64,000 nt of DNA from Betaproteobacteria bacterium (GTDB lineage Bacteria > Acidobacteriota > Terriglobia > Acidiferrales > UBA7541), in contig CAJCHZ010000047.1 in assembly GCA_903970165.1 (NCBI GenBank), forward strand, positions 62,001-126,000, given 5' to 3'. The translations under genes were made by a program, and so were the position numbers. The notes below the pieces were generated by a model that was not told the DNA's origin, did not search any database, and saw only the letters and a program-made list of their open reading frames with translations. This document shows positions 33,103 to 42,076 of the stretch, in pieces (the first letter of the stretch is position 1; each line of letters begins with the position of its first letter).

Positions 33103-33126
33103 CGCCGGCTTTACGCCGGCGTTTTT
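33103..33126 (+). terminator. Hairpin with TTTAC loop and T tract, copy 2
   Basis: CGCCGGC and GCCGGCG pair around TTTAC and are followed by five T residues on the plus strand, the form of an intrinsic terminator. No plus-strand gene ends just before it, so it may instead be a copy of the repeat at 31612-31632. Confidence 0.45.
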
Positions 33127-33364
33127 GCTTTCCGCTAGCACAGGCTTGTCTGACCCCTCGAAGGGCGCTCCTGCCAGCGCTTTTTTGAACCCACCCTTCA
33201 GATTCTGTAAGTCTTTTATAATCAACACTTGTAAAAGTGTATCAAAACAAAGGTCTTTATCTATCTTTAGAATCAATACTTATGAAAAAACATGGGGTAA
33301 GGGGCCCCCCACGAAACACCCCGGCAGCCCCGCTTCCTCCCCAAAAGAGGCCTGGCAAAAGACA

Positions 33365-33386
33365 AGGCCCCGGCGCACCGGGGCCT
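33365..33386 (-). terminator. Strong hairpin after the TonB receptor gene
   Basis: AGGCCCCGG and CCGGGGCCT form a perfect 9-bp stem with a CGCA loop. Read on the minus strand it follows the receptor stop by about 55 bases and is succeeded by TTGTCTTTTG, a weak T-rich tract, so it is the probable transcription terminator of that gene. Confidence 0.6.
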
Positions 33387-33440
33387 CTCGAGGGTTGGAC
33401 TTTTAACTCTAAACTGTCGGCTGTTAAATGGGTCTCCCTC

Positions 33441-36400
33441 TTACCAATTAAACTTCATCGCAAACTGAAATTGCCGAGGATCATAAGACGCCGTAGGCTG
33501 TCCCGCATTCGTCCAGAGCACATTCACCGCCGAAACGTTGAACCGGTTCGGAAGATTGAACATGTCCGTGATGAGGTCCAGACTGTACCGCTCGCCAAAA
33601 TAAAGCCGCTTGGCGATGCGCATATCGGCGAACGCCACCCACGGTGTCAGCCCCGTATTGCGCCCCACGTTCCCGTCCAACGATTGCAATGTCCCATTGA
33701 AATCCGCGAAGCAAGGCTCCTGGAAAATTCCCGTCGGCGAAAACTTGGACGCCACCGTCGGTCCGCAGTTTACATTGTCAAACGTATTTGGCCGGCCAGT
33801 CAGTGCCGACAATTGCAAGTTATCGTCAACGCCCGTCACGATATTAAACGGCCGTCCGGAGGCCAACTCGACGAGCGGCGCAACCGTCCAGTTGCTGAAG
33901 AACTTGCTCGCAAATCCGTCTCCGCGTAATCGCCCGCTCTGATACACGCCGCTGAACACAAACCGGTGGCGCTGGTCGAATGTCGAGGTCGAGCGATCCG
34001 CATTCGGGAAAAAACTGTCCTGCGGCGTCAAGGTAGCCTGCAAGTCGGTGGCATCGTCAATCGTGTGCGCCCACGTGTACGACGCCAGGAATTCATAGTG
34101 GTTCGAGAACCGCTTCTTCATGTTTACCGTAAGGCCGTTATAGATCGAATTGCCGTTTGAAAAATTCGCGTCCATGTCGCTGAACGGCACGCAGTTAGTA
34201 AGCCCCGCAGCCGGGTTGCACTTGGAATTCAACCCATCGGCTTGCAGCACCTGATTTGCCAAGCCGATGCACTGCGCCCCTGCAGCACCTTCCGTAGCCA
34301 GAACGGCTTCCGCAACTGCCGGATTCAAACCCGACGGCCGGAAGAAATTCACCAGCGCCGCTGGAACGTACGGCACTCCGCCCGGTGAAACTCCGCATCC
34401 GGTAACAAGAAAAGGGCTGTCGGTCGGCTGATTGACCCCAGCCGCCACCGCCGCATTCAGATTGTCCACCATCAGGTCGCCGCGAATCGCGTTCGCATTG
34501 ATAGGCCGATTGATATGGTGACCCTCGTTGAAGTTGTAAGCCACATTCAGCACAAAACCATGTCCGAAGTCGTGCTCCACACTCAAGTTAGCCTGCTCCG
34601 AGTACGCATAAACGAAATTCTTCCCCTGCGGATATCCGAACGGCTGAAATCCCAGCGGAAAACCTGCGTTGACATAGTTCTGGTCGATGAACAGCGAATT
34701 CGGAAAATTCAGCGCTTGAAACCGCTGCTGGTTTGGCAAATAACCCAGCGAATCATTCAGCGCCGCCGACGTGGACGGCGCGCACTGCGGCGCCAGCGGA
34801 TTCACCAGCAGTCCCTGGAATATCGGAATCGCGTTCAGGTTTCCCGGATCGCCCGCAGTCGTGCAAGCCGCGGTGCCGCCAAAGGCCAGCTGCACGCTCT
34901 TGGAACCATCCGACGCATCCCCCAGGAAATAGAGGCCGAGGAGCGGGTGGTCGTAAAACAAACCGTACGAAGCGCGCACCACTGTTCTTCCATCACCCTT
35001 GGGATCCCATGCAATGCCAACGCGCGGCTGCACGTTGTTCGTGTCCGTCTGAATCCCTTTTTGCAGTCCCAAAATGTTATAGCCCTGCAGCGCCAGCGCA
35101 TCGGGAGGCGCAAACGTTGGCGGGAACTCGATGTCGTAGCGCACGCCGTAATTGAGCGTCAGGTTGTGCCGGATTTGCCAGGAATCCTGCCAGAAGGCTC
35201 CCAGGGGAATGTTCTTGAACGAATCACTCGGGCTTCCAATACCCTGAACGAAGTCCGCTGGAAGTCCCGCGCCATACGCCTGCACCGGGTTCAAAGAAGG
35301 GAACGTTGCAGGAAATCCAAGATTGCCCGCGCTGAAGGCGCCGAAATCATAAACGCCTCCGTAGTTAACCGTAAATGTCGCGGTCGTCGGAATATAATTA
35401 ACATCCACGCCAAACTTGGTGGCGTGAGACCCCATCGTCCACGAAAAATTGTCCGTGAACTGGTAGCGGTTCTCGACGCGCTGGATGTAGGAATAAGGCT
35501 CGCGCCCAAAATAGGCATAGCCGGTAATGTTTATCGCCGGATCGGATCCCCCCGGCGCGCTCGAATAGTTATATAGCAAACCGCGGCGCGCGTACTGGAA
35601 GCGAAACTCATTGACCTTGTTGTTGCCCAGAATGGTGACCCACTCCGCCACGCCCGCGACGTCGCGATACGTCTGCTGCGAAGTTCGCGAGTAAGCATTC
35701 TGCCCGTACGGCTGGTCCTGTCCGGCGACTTCAATGCCCGTCACCGTGCTCGGGCTTACGTTGGAGCGCAGCATCAAGTGATTGTTCGCATTAATGGCGT
35801 GATCGATTCGCAACGAATAAAGACTCGTCCCTTCAAAGATCGGGAAATTGCCTTGTTGCGCCACCAGATCTTGATAGGAAGCTGGCACAAAGCACGGCGG
35901 AGTTGTGCACGATGTGGGAAACCCGCTGATTCCCGCAATGCCCGTCAGTCCCTGTGGCCATACTCCGTTGACGGCCATGCCCGAAGATGCTCCTGCAAGG
36001 AAAACGTATTTTCCCACTGCCTGCGCGAACGCCGGGCTCAGTGCCTCTTCCTGTAAAGTTGCGGGATTCGTCAAAAACGAAACCTGATCAGGCGTAAGCT
36101 GTAGCGTTCCGAACGGCAATCCGATCTGGGTCGTGTCGAATGCCGTCAGCCCATAGTTGCCTTGTCCAATCGACGAGAATCCTGTTTCATGCCGCCTTGT
36201 AATCTCATACGAAAAAAAGTAGAAGGTTTTGTCCTTCTTGATCGGCCCGCCAAACGCCGTCCCCGCCTGCACGCGCGTGTAAGCCGGGTTGGGAACCGTG
36301 CTAAAGGGATTCGTCGCCTGGAAATCGCGATTCCGCAAATAGCCAAACACGTCGCCATGAAACTCATTAGCGCCGGATTTCGTGATGATGTTCACCACAC

Positions 36401-37115
36401 CTCCGGAGGCTCGGCCGTACTCCGGCGCGTAACCATTCGTGATGATCTGGAACTCTTGCACAGCCTCTTGCGACACCGTCGACCGCACGCCATTCACCGC
36501 GTTGTCCGTTGCATCCGCGCCGTCCACGTTCACGATGTTCGATCGCCCGTTCTGTCCGCTGATGTTCAAGCCGGAAGTCGGCGCCGCTCCCGTATTGGGA
36601 GCGTTGTCTCGCGTAACCTGAGAATCCGTCAGCGTGAAATTGATGTAATTGCGTCCATTAATCGGCAAATTGTCAATGCGTTGCTCCCCCACGGTCTGAG
36701 AGAATTCCGTCTTTGCCGTCTCGATGGGCGCTGTGTCCGTCGTTACCTGTACGGTTTGTTCCACGCCTTTCAATTCCAATCGCAGGTCGAAGATCGCATC
36801 TTCACCTACTGTTAACACTACCGAGTCATTTTCGTAAACCGAAAAGCCGGTGCCGCCTTCCGTGCGCACCTTGTATTTCCCGGGGGGAAGCCCCACTACT
36901 TTGTATCGGCCACCCTCATCCGCAAACGCGGTGCGCTCCAGTCCCGTCGCCGCGTTCGTAAGAGTCAGCTTGGCGCCCTTCACTCCCAGTCCTTGCTGGT
37001 CGGTCACCGTGCCTGACAGCGTCGCCGTATTTACCTGCCCCGCAGCCATCGCGGCGCAGCTCAGCACCAACAGGCACAGCGTGATCCACGCAAACACACC
37101 CTGACGTCCCCTCAT
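33441..37115 (-). CDS. TonB-dependent receptor with carboxypeptidase-regulatory-like domain
   Basis: About 1224 aa from ATG 37115, which follows AGGAGGAG. A signal peptide ends near AAMAAGQ. A carboxypeptidase-regulatory-like beta-sandwich (about 25-110; TATLSGTVTDQQGLGVKGAKLTL, LPPGKYKVRTE) is followed by a plug domain (LPINGRNYINFTL, NVDGADATDNA, GRASGGVVNIITKSGANEFHG) and a very long outer-membrane barrel. The barrel ends in an aromatic residue (FAMKFNW). This is the OmpA/SusC-like class expanded in Acidobacteriota, probably for uptake of oligosaccharides or other polymers. No TonB box was seen. Confidence 0.92.
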   Translation of the reverse strand: MRGRQGVFAWITLCLLVLSCAAMAAGQVNTATLSGTVTDQQGLGVKGAKLTLTNAATGLERTAFADEGGRYKVVGLPPGKYKVRTEGGTGFSVYENDSVVLTVGEDAIFDLRLELKGVEQTVQVTTDTAPIETAKTEFSQTVGEQRIDNLPINGRNYINFTLTDSQVTRDNAPNTGAAPTSGLNISGQNGRSNIVNVDGADATDNAVNGVRSTVSQEAVQEFQIITNGYAPEYGRASGGVVNIITKSGANEFHGDVFGYLRNRDFQATNPFSTVPNPAYTRVQAGTAFGGPIKKDKTFYFFSYEITRRHETGFSSIGQGNYGLTAFDTTQIGLPFGTLQLTPDQVSFLTNPATLQEEALSPAFAQAVGKYVFLAGASSGMAVNGVWPQGLTGIAGISGFPTSCTTPPCFVPASYQDLVAQQGNFPIFEGTSLYSLRIDHAINANNHLMLRSNVSPSTVTGIEVAGQDQPYGQNAYSRTSQQTYRDVAGVAEWVTILGNNKVNEFRFQYARRGLLYNYSSAPGGSDPAINITGYAYFGREPYSYIQRVENRYQFTDNFSWTMGSHATKFGVDVNYIPTTATFTVNYGGVYDFGAFSAGNLGFPATFPSLNPVQAYGAGLPADFVQGIGSPSDSFKNIPLGAFWQDSWQIRHNLTLNYGVRYDIEFPPTFAPPDALALQGYNILGLQKGIQTDTNNVQPRVGIAWDPKGDGRTVVRASYGLFYDHPLLGLYFLGDASDGSKSVQLAFGGTAACTTAGDPGNLNAIPIFQGLLVNPLAPQCAPSTSAALNDSLGYLPNQQRFQALNFPNSLFIDQNYVNAGFPLGFQPFGYPQGKNFVYAYSEQANLSVEHDFGHGFVLNVAYNFNEGHHINRPINANAIRGDLMVDNLNAAVAAGVNQPTDSPFLVTGCGVSPGGVPYVPAALVNFFRPSGLNPAVAEAVLATEGAAGAQCIGLANQVLQADGLNSKCNPAAGLTNCVPFSDMDANFSNGNSIYNGLTVNMKKRFSNHYEFLASYTWAHTIDDATDLQATLTPQDSFFPNADRSTSTFDQRHRFVFSGVYQSGRLRGDGFASKFFSNWTVAPLVELASGRPFNIVTGVDDNLQLSALTGRPNTFDNVNCGPTVASKFSPTGIFQEPCFADFNGTLQSLDGNVGRNTGLTPWVAFADMRIAKRLYFGERYSLDLITDMFNLPNRFNVSAVNVLWTNAGQPTASYDPRQFQFAMKFNW

Positions 37116-37554
37116 CTGACTCCTCCTAGTGGAAACCATTCCGTCTTCCGCTACCCCTAGCGGCGGCGGCGTGTCCCGCCAAACGATTTCTGCTCGATGA
37201 ATACTCAGCTTTTACTCTACCGTCCCGCTGACTTCAATTAAAACTTATCCATCAACTTCCCTGAGTCTATGCCCCTATCCCGCTTTTTTCATCCCATGCC
37301 TGTTCCCGCCATGTTCCAGAAAGCAACACACCCCAGCCAGGCCGCCGCTCTGGCCTGTGTGGCCAGGCTCCAGCTTGTTGCTGCAACACCCGGATCGACG
37401 ACCGCAATAGCGAAGGAGGTTTCAATCGTTCAAAGCGGAATCACGCAAAGACCGGGGATGCTCTGAAAATCGCGGGGGTTTAGTGAGGATTATTCCCACG
37501 CTGGCGGGTTCCACCGCTTGCGGTGGCTTTCGCGATTCCCAAAACGATTACCTG
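37116..37554. other. Intergenic region without a recognised gene
   Basis: 439 bases containing the receptor promoter region and several GGCC-rich inverted strings near 37340-37375. No gene or clear terminator was seen. Confidence 0.5.
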
Positions 37555-37937
37555 TCAGCGGATGACGTGGATGCGCGCCCCCACTTTCAACTCCTTCCAC
37601 GACCTGTCCGCCGTATATACCGGAGCCTTCAGAGCAACCCCCAGCGCCAAACAAGCGCGGTCTCCCAACGACAACCTTTGCAGACGCGTTTGCGCCAGAT
37701 CGCCCACAAGTCTTGCCTGCTCCGCGGTGAACGGGACCGCGTCCCGGATGGGCCCCAGCGCGGCCTCCCAAGCATCGTCAGGACTGAGTCCTCGCCCAAC
37801 GAGCTTGCTGTGCACCTCCGCCAGATTCACGGTGCTGATTGCGGCCACGCTCAAGATCTCGGCGTCAATGTCTCCGCCCCCGCCTCCTGATTCAGAACAG
37901 CCAATAGCGCCGAAGCGTCCAGCACCGCTCTATTCAT
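37555..37937 (-). pseudogene. PIN-domain toxin gene split by a frameshift
   Basis: ATG 37937 opens a typical PIN N-terminus (MNRAVLDASALLAVLNQEAG), but the frame ends at 37851. The rest of the domain (AEILSVAAISTVNLAEVHSK onward, with D in LSLGDRACLALG and VYTADRSW) continues in a different frame to 37555. Adding one base near the run of five G residues (37877-37881, minus strand) joins them into one domain of about 127 aa with all catalytic acids. The start overlaps the antitoxin stop by eight bases, as in intact modules. It could be a real decay event or a sequencing error. Confidence 0.8.
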
Positions 37938-38181
37938 TCCGCGCGGCCTCGCGCCGTTCCGCATTCAGTTCGTCCACCAGCGAAGTCCCCGCCTTCACAT
38001 GCTTGCGCACCAACCGCTGGGCGCGCGCGATGTTTCGATTCATCGTGCGGATGCGCAACTCATCGTCTTGAATCTCGAGCACAGCCTCGTCCCCGGCCCG
38101 AATTCCTAGCCGCTTCCGAAACGACGCCGGAATCACCACCCGCCCGTTCTCACTCACGCGCCTCCGCGTCTTTAGCGTCAT
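37930..38181 (-). CDS. AbrB/MazE-type antitoxin
   Basis: An 83-aa protein with a SpoVT-AbrB swapped-hairpin DNA-binding domain: VSENGRVVIPASFRKRLGIRAGDEAVLEI at residues 9-37. The helical tail (ARAQRLVRKHVKAG ... LVDELNAERREAARNE) would bind the toxin. It overlaps the broken PIN gene by eight bases. If the toxin is truly inactive, this gene may persist only as a regulator. Confidence 0.85.
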   Translation of the reverse strand: MTLKTRRRVSENGRVVIPASFRKRLGIRAGDEAVLEIQDDELRIRTMNRNIARAQRLVRKHVKAGTSLVDELNAERREAARNE

Positions 38182-38269
38182 GTCATTTTATCTTTTTCTG
38201 ACCTAACTATACTAAATGTCACGAATGGCCAGAAGTGTCACAGCACAAGGTAGGTCGTAATGATAGGTG

Positions 38270-38289
38270 GCACAGGCTTCAGCCTGTGC
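38270..38289. repeat. Perfect 20-base palindromic hairpin
   Basis: GCACAGGCT and AGCCTGTGC flank TC. It lies upstream of the antitoxin gene and downstream of the PilZ protein gene, both leftward. A related string, GCACAGGCTTGTCTG, occurs near 33138. It looks like a dispersed REP-type element; no T tract. Confidence 0.55.
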
Positions 38290-38433
38290 AGTTCCGCCCT
38301 GTAGGGGCTCAATTCATCGTTTCTCGGAGAGTGGCCAAGTGAATACGTCCGAAAAAATGTGGTAGGTGCCGCCTGGCTGCGCTTCATGCGTCCTCAACGC
38401 AGCACCAGCAGAAGTAGGGAGGGACTGATTGAC

Positions 38434-41070
38434 TTAAATCGGCAGGTGGCGCTGCACCAGTTTGCGCAATTTATCGCGATCTTCGTCTTTCATGTGCACA
38501 AACTCGACGCCGCTGCCGTCCGGCCCGATATTTCGCACCACGGCAGTGAAATGAATCTTGCGCAAACCGGAGCGTACTTCCAGTTTGATCGAATCGCCCA
38601 CGGTGAGTTTTTTGGGCGATTCCAGGTACGCGCCGCCAAGACTGATAGTTTTCACGCGTGCAAGCCCGACTTGCGAGCCATCAATCTGAGCCCGTAAAGG
38701 AGATTCCAGCGGCACGCGCACATATCGGCGCGGCACCACGTAGTTGCTATTGGATCCAGCACCGGATTCAAACGCCGCACGCGCCCGCGAAGAAGACGGC
38801 CGGTCTTCCATCATGGCCAGTGCGTCTTCCGCCGCCGCTCTCAATCCGGACGGTTCCGAAAACGCCAAACCTTCGCGCCCTTCCGCCAGCATTTTCAGCA
38901 ATTCCGCCGCCTCGACCGCCCGCATGCGGCCCAGCGCTTCGATAGCTTTGATGCGCACAAAGAGATCGCGCAGGACCTCATGCTCCCCCGCGGCAATTTC
39001 CATCAACTGCGGCACGGCGGTCGTCTCCATCGCCAAGCCGATTTGATCGATCATCATCGGCACAACCAGCGGATGTGCGTCGGCCAGGACCGCGGAAAAC
39101 ACGAAAGCCGCGGTTTGCGCGGAACCCGCATTGGCCGGACGCGAAAGTTCGCTCACGGCCAGGTCTTGCAGATTCCATTCCCAGCTGGCCAGCGCCCGCG
39201 CGAGTCCGCGCAGCAAACGCTCGGGGTCCGTCGCGGCCAGCAGCTTGATCGCCGCGCTTACGCGCTGCCGCCGCGCTTCGTAAAGCCGCGTCTCGAGAAG
39301 GTTCAACACGGGCACGCCAATCGTTCGCAGCAGCCGCGCCATGGCCGCGATCATCTCCGCGCCGCGCGGTTCGGTCATTAAGAGCGTCAGACGATCGAGC
39401 AAACGCTCCGGGTCACGCTGCAAAAGCCGCGGTAGAACCGGATCGAGAGGCCTGTTTGCCAGCGAGGCGTCCACGAGCAACATCCAGCGGTCTTGCGCAA
39501 CCAGCCGGTGCCCGAGCGCCGACATGTGGTCATGCTCTTTGTCGCGCGGCGAACGCTCCAGCCCAATCAGAATCGTCTCGAATCCGGTGTAATCGCCGCG
39601 AACCACGGCGATGCGTCCCAAAGTTTCGAGAAAAGCGGCCAGCAGCGCCGCCGTCTCCGGAATCGTTTCCTTTTCCAGAGCTTTCAGCGTCCCCCGGCTC
39701 AAATCCTCCGGCACCTGGTTGGGCCACAGCGATTCAATGATCGCCGTCATTTCGTTCAGCCCAGCGGCCACCGCGCGCCGCCCGTAAACGTTCTCCTGCT
39801 CCACGCGCCGCGAATAGTTCAACAGAATATTTCGCGCCTCGCGCCGGGGGGCATCCGCACCCGTCTCGGCCAGTTGACCAAGCGTCTTTTTCAGCGCGAC
39901 AACCGGCACGCTCCACACTTCCGGCCCGCGCAGCACCGCCGATTTTTCTCGTGGCGGCAACTCCACCCAGAACTTTTCGAAAATTTGTTCGCGGTGCGAT
40001 TCGTTCGCCCACGTTGTTGCCAGCAGCGTCAAATGCTGCGAGGAGTGCGGCCCTTTGTATTCGCCCGACGTCACGAGGACGTCGCTCAGCCGGCCAATGG
40101 TCTGTTTCACCGCTGCCGGCGCCAGCGTCCCGGCCGAAAACTCCGCGCCAAGGAATTCCAGAATCAAACTTTCCGAAAGCCGCAGGAGGTACGGCTGCGG
40201 CCGCTCTCCTTCACGGGGCGAGTATTGCGAAATCGAGCTGAGCAGCATGCGAACTGTCTCGCGGCTCGCATCTTCCATCGCTCCGTGAATTGCACGCGCC
40301 GCTTCTTCCGGCGAAAGCCCGCGCGCCGCTTCGAGAGGCGGAGTCAGCCGTCCAATCAGGCGCAGCGCGCCCGAAAGATCATCAAACTCCGGCGGCAGAA
40401 TAGGCGCATCGGTGGCTTCACGCGGCGAATTTCCGCCGTACGCCACCAGCGCACCCATCAGGCTCGCCAGCACCGTATCCACCTTGCGTTCCGTTTGCGT
40501 ATTAATCGTAATTCCTTCCACGCGATGTTCGAGCAATTTCGCGGTCCACCAGGAGTTGCCGCCGCGCTTTATAGAATCTTCCGATCTTAGCAACGATGCT
40601 TTGAAGAGTTGCGCGAGCGTGTCCAGTTCGCCTACATGAAACTGCCGCCCGAATCCCAGCACCTGAATTCCCGCGCGCTGCAAGTCCAGCGCCAGCGTTT
40701 GCATTTCGCCGCGCGTATCGGGAAGATGCGCATCGCTGAGCTTTGGCGCCACCAGCCCGCCGCGCTCAATGTGTATTTGGATGCCGTTCAGCGCCCCGGC
40801 AAAATCGTGCAACGCCTCGTAGGCGGTGTCCAGGCTTTGCAGGCGACGCGGATGATTCCTGTCGTAGATTCGTTCGGAGCGAATCAGCAGATGGAGGCAC
40901 CGCAGCGCGTGGATTAATCCCGCGGTCCGGGCATCAGGCGACGGACGCGCATCGTCGCGGCCAGAGGCCGAGATCGAGCGTGCATTATTTTTGGTTGAAG
41001 AGTCGCCGTGCGGACGCGTTTTCGCGTCGTTGCGCTGCTCCTCCACCGGCACCATCGCCCGAAGTACCAA
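38434..41070 (-). CDS. Large helical-repeat protein with C-terminal PilZ domain
   Basis: An 878-aa cytoplasmic protein. Residues 1-60 are polar. The body is a long array of amphipathic helices with HEAT-like patches (for example MIAAMARLLRTIGVPVLNLLETRLYEA and VRIKAIEALGRMRAVEAAELLKML). The last 100 residues form a PilZ domain with RRYVRVPL (about 780-787) and TISLGGAYL, the c-di-GMP-binding RxxxR and (D/N)xSxxG-type blocks, the second being degenerate. The start is uncertain (TTG 41070 or ATG 41055). It may be an effector whose scaffold responds to c-di-GMP, the nucleotide removed by the HD-GYP protein at 28086. Confidence 0.82.
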   Translation of the reverse strand: MVLRAMVPVEEQRNDAKTRPHGDSSTKNNARSISASGRDDARPSPDARTAGLIHALRCLHLLIRSERIYDRNHPRRLQSLDTAYEALHDFAGALNGIQIHIERGGLVAPKLSDAHLPDTRGEMQTLALDLQRAGIQVLGFGRQFHVGELDTLAQLFKASLLRSEDSIKRGGNSWWTAKLLEHRVEGITINTQTERKVDTVLASLMGALVAYGGNSPREATDAPILPPEFDDLSGALRLIGRLTPPLEAARGLSPEEAARAIHGAMEDASRETVRMLLSSISQYSPREGERPQPYLLRLSESLILEFLGAEFSAGTLAPAAVKQTIGRLSDVLVTSGEYKGPHSSQHLTLLATTWANESHREQIFEKFWVELPPREKSAVLRGPEVWSVPVVALKKTLGQLAETGADAPRREARNILLNYSRRVEQENVYGRRAVAAGLNEMTAIIESLWPNQVPEDLSRGTLKALEKETIPETAALLAAFLETLGRIAVVRGDYTGFETILIGLERSPRDKEHDHMSALGHRLVAQDRWMLLVDASLANRPLDPVLPRLLQRDPERLLDRLTLLMTEPRGAEMIAAMARLLRTIGVPVLNLLETRLYEARRQRVSAAIKLLAATDPERLLRGLARALASWEWNLQDLAVSELSRPANAGSAQTAAFVFSAVLADAHPLVVPMMIDQIGLAMETTAVPQLMEIAAGEHEVLRDLFVRIKAIEALGRMRAVEAAELLKMLAEGREGLAFSEPSGLRAAAEDALAMMEDRPSSSRARAAFESGAGSNSNYVVPRRYVRVPLESPLRAQIDGSQVGLARVKTISLGGAYLESPKKLTVGDSIKLEVRSGLRKIHFTAVVRNIGPDGSGVEFVHMKDEDRDKLRKLVQRHLPI

Positions 41071-41423
41071 AGCTTTCCCCGCTTGCTTCTTCCTCTTCTA
41101 GATCCGCGATGAACCAGTCATCGAGAAGAGTCCTGCCCGCATTCCCCAATGCGTTTGCTTGAGGACAGGGTACCCTTAGCTAAAATGCAAGCACGACGCC
41201 TGCCCCGGAATATAGCGGATAAAGCCCTTATTTTGTGCGAGTTAATTTCGCGATACTAGCACTGATTTCCTAGCTTGGTTACAAAATGTTACGTGCTGGG
41301 TAGGACAGGAATGGGCACATTTGCTGATTTGGAGGCTCGTTCCTGGAGGTAGAAGATGGGCGAAAACGCGTAAATGCGCGGAAACGGTAATAAAGGTTAG
41401 AGAGGGGTCGGGGGTGGGGGCAG
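41071..41423. other. Intergenic region upstream of the PilZ protein gene
   Basis: 353 bases with no credible gene. A G-rich tract (GGGGTCGGGGGTGGGGGC) lies at 41405-41422, immediately after the zinc-ribbon gene's stop, and could impede polymerase. No adenine-substituted near-repeat of any neighbouring coding sequence was noticed. Confidence 0.45.
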
Positions 41424-41924
41424 CTAATCGCGGTATTTCGGATACTTAGCGCGGAGCTCCTCGAATCTCTTTGAGGTGGTTCCGGCACGCAAATGACGGC
41501 GAAGCAACTTTCGCTCACTACCCGAGGGTTGCTGGCTTTTCGCCAGCACGGCTTCGACTTCGCCGCGGTTCTGAATTCTTTGCAGATTAAAGGTCACAGG
41601 CTTGCCCGTGGGGGCCAGCCGGAAGACGGCGTGCTGACCTTGCTGATAGCCGGTCTCGGGATCAGCCGAGTAGACAAGTTCGTCACCGCGAAAATTACGA
41701 TAGCGAATTTGCAAATTGTAATCGTCTGCAAGCGCGGTGCCTTTCAGATGGGGAAAAATCTCGATCGCGCTTTTGCCGACGATCCGGCTCTTCTGCAACG
41801 AGGCTGCCCGCTCGGCATCGTATTTTGGACAATTCCGATTGACACACTTCACTTTGAACCAGGACTTTTTGGCGCCCCACGTTCCGCACTCCGGACAATT
41901 CAATGCGTCATCAAACTCCGCCAT
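41424..41924 (-). CDS. Zinc-ribbon protein downstream of the reverse transcriptase
   Basis: A 166-aa protein from ATG 41924 (GGGAG seven bases upstream; TTG 41948 is possible). The N-terminus has a four-cysteine ribbon, CPECGTWG ... CVNRNCPKYD. A central beta-rich domain follows (LQIRYRNFRGDELVYSADP ... FRLAPTGKPVTFNLQRIQN), then a basic helical tail (SERKLLRRHLRAGTTSKRFEEL). The tail suggests nucleic-acid contact. I do not know a function. It is the next gene after the reverse transcriptase on the same strand, separated by 152 bases that contain a hairpin. Confidence 0.75.
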   Translation of the reverse strand: MAEFDDALNCPECGTWGAKKSWFKVKCVNRNCPKYDAERAASLQKSRIVGKSAIEIFPHLKGTALADDYNLQIRYRNFRGDELVYSADPETGYQQGQHAVFRLAPTGKPVTFNLQRIQNRGEVEAVLAKSQQPSGSERKLLRRHLRAGTTSKRFEELRAKYPKYRD

Positions 41925-41995
41925 AAACCAGCTCCCAAGGATCTCCAACGAGAGAACAACCAGGACAAGTTCCAGGGAAACGGCTCAAGAAACGT

Positions 41996-42013
41996 CGGTA
42001 AATGTATTTACCG
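41996..42013. promoter_or_regulatory. Perfect 8-bp-arm hairpin between RT and zinc-ribbon genes
   Basis: CGGTAAAT and ATTTACCG are separated by GT. It lies 70 bases before the zinc-ribbon start and 60 bases after the reverse-transcriptase stop. It could be an operator, an RNA stem or a recognition element. There is no T tract, so a simple terminator is unlikely. Confidence 0.5.
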
Positions 42014-42076
42014 TCTTCAATTATGCCCCTCGACAGGTGACTCCTCTCTCTCACCAGGTCCTCTTGCGAGGCGACG

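Larger units (their letters stand above)
32910..33440. other. Intergenic region with two hairpins
   Basis: 531 bases between rmuC and the TonB receptor, which are both on the minus strand. It contains the TTTAC-loop hairpin (33103-33126), an AT-rich part with a small ACACTT/AAGTGT hairpin near 33225-33241, and the strong hairpin at 33365-33386. No convincing gene. A small non-coding RNA is possible but not supported by a clear promoter. Confidence 0.55.

Noticed and set aside
33103..33386. CRISPR-like array from several hairpins in the rmuC-TonB gap
   Set aside because: The hairpins differ from one another and there is no regular repeat-spacer pattern.
34515..35576. 353-codon plus-strand frame opposite the TonB receptor
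   Set aside because: Extremely Arg/Val-rich composition and no domain; it is the complement of the receptor barrel.
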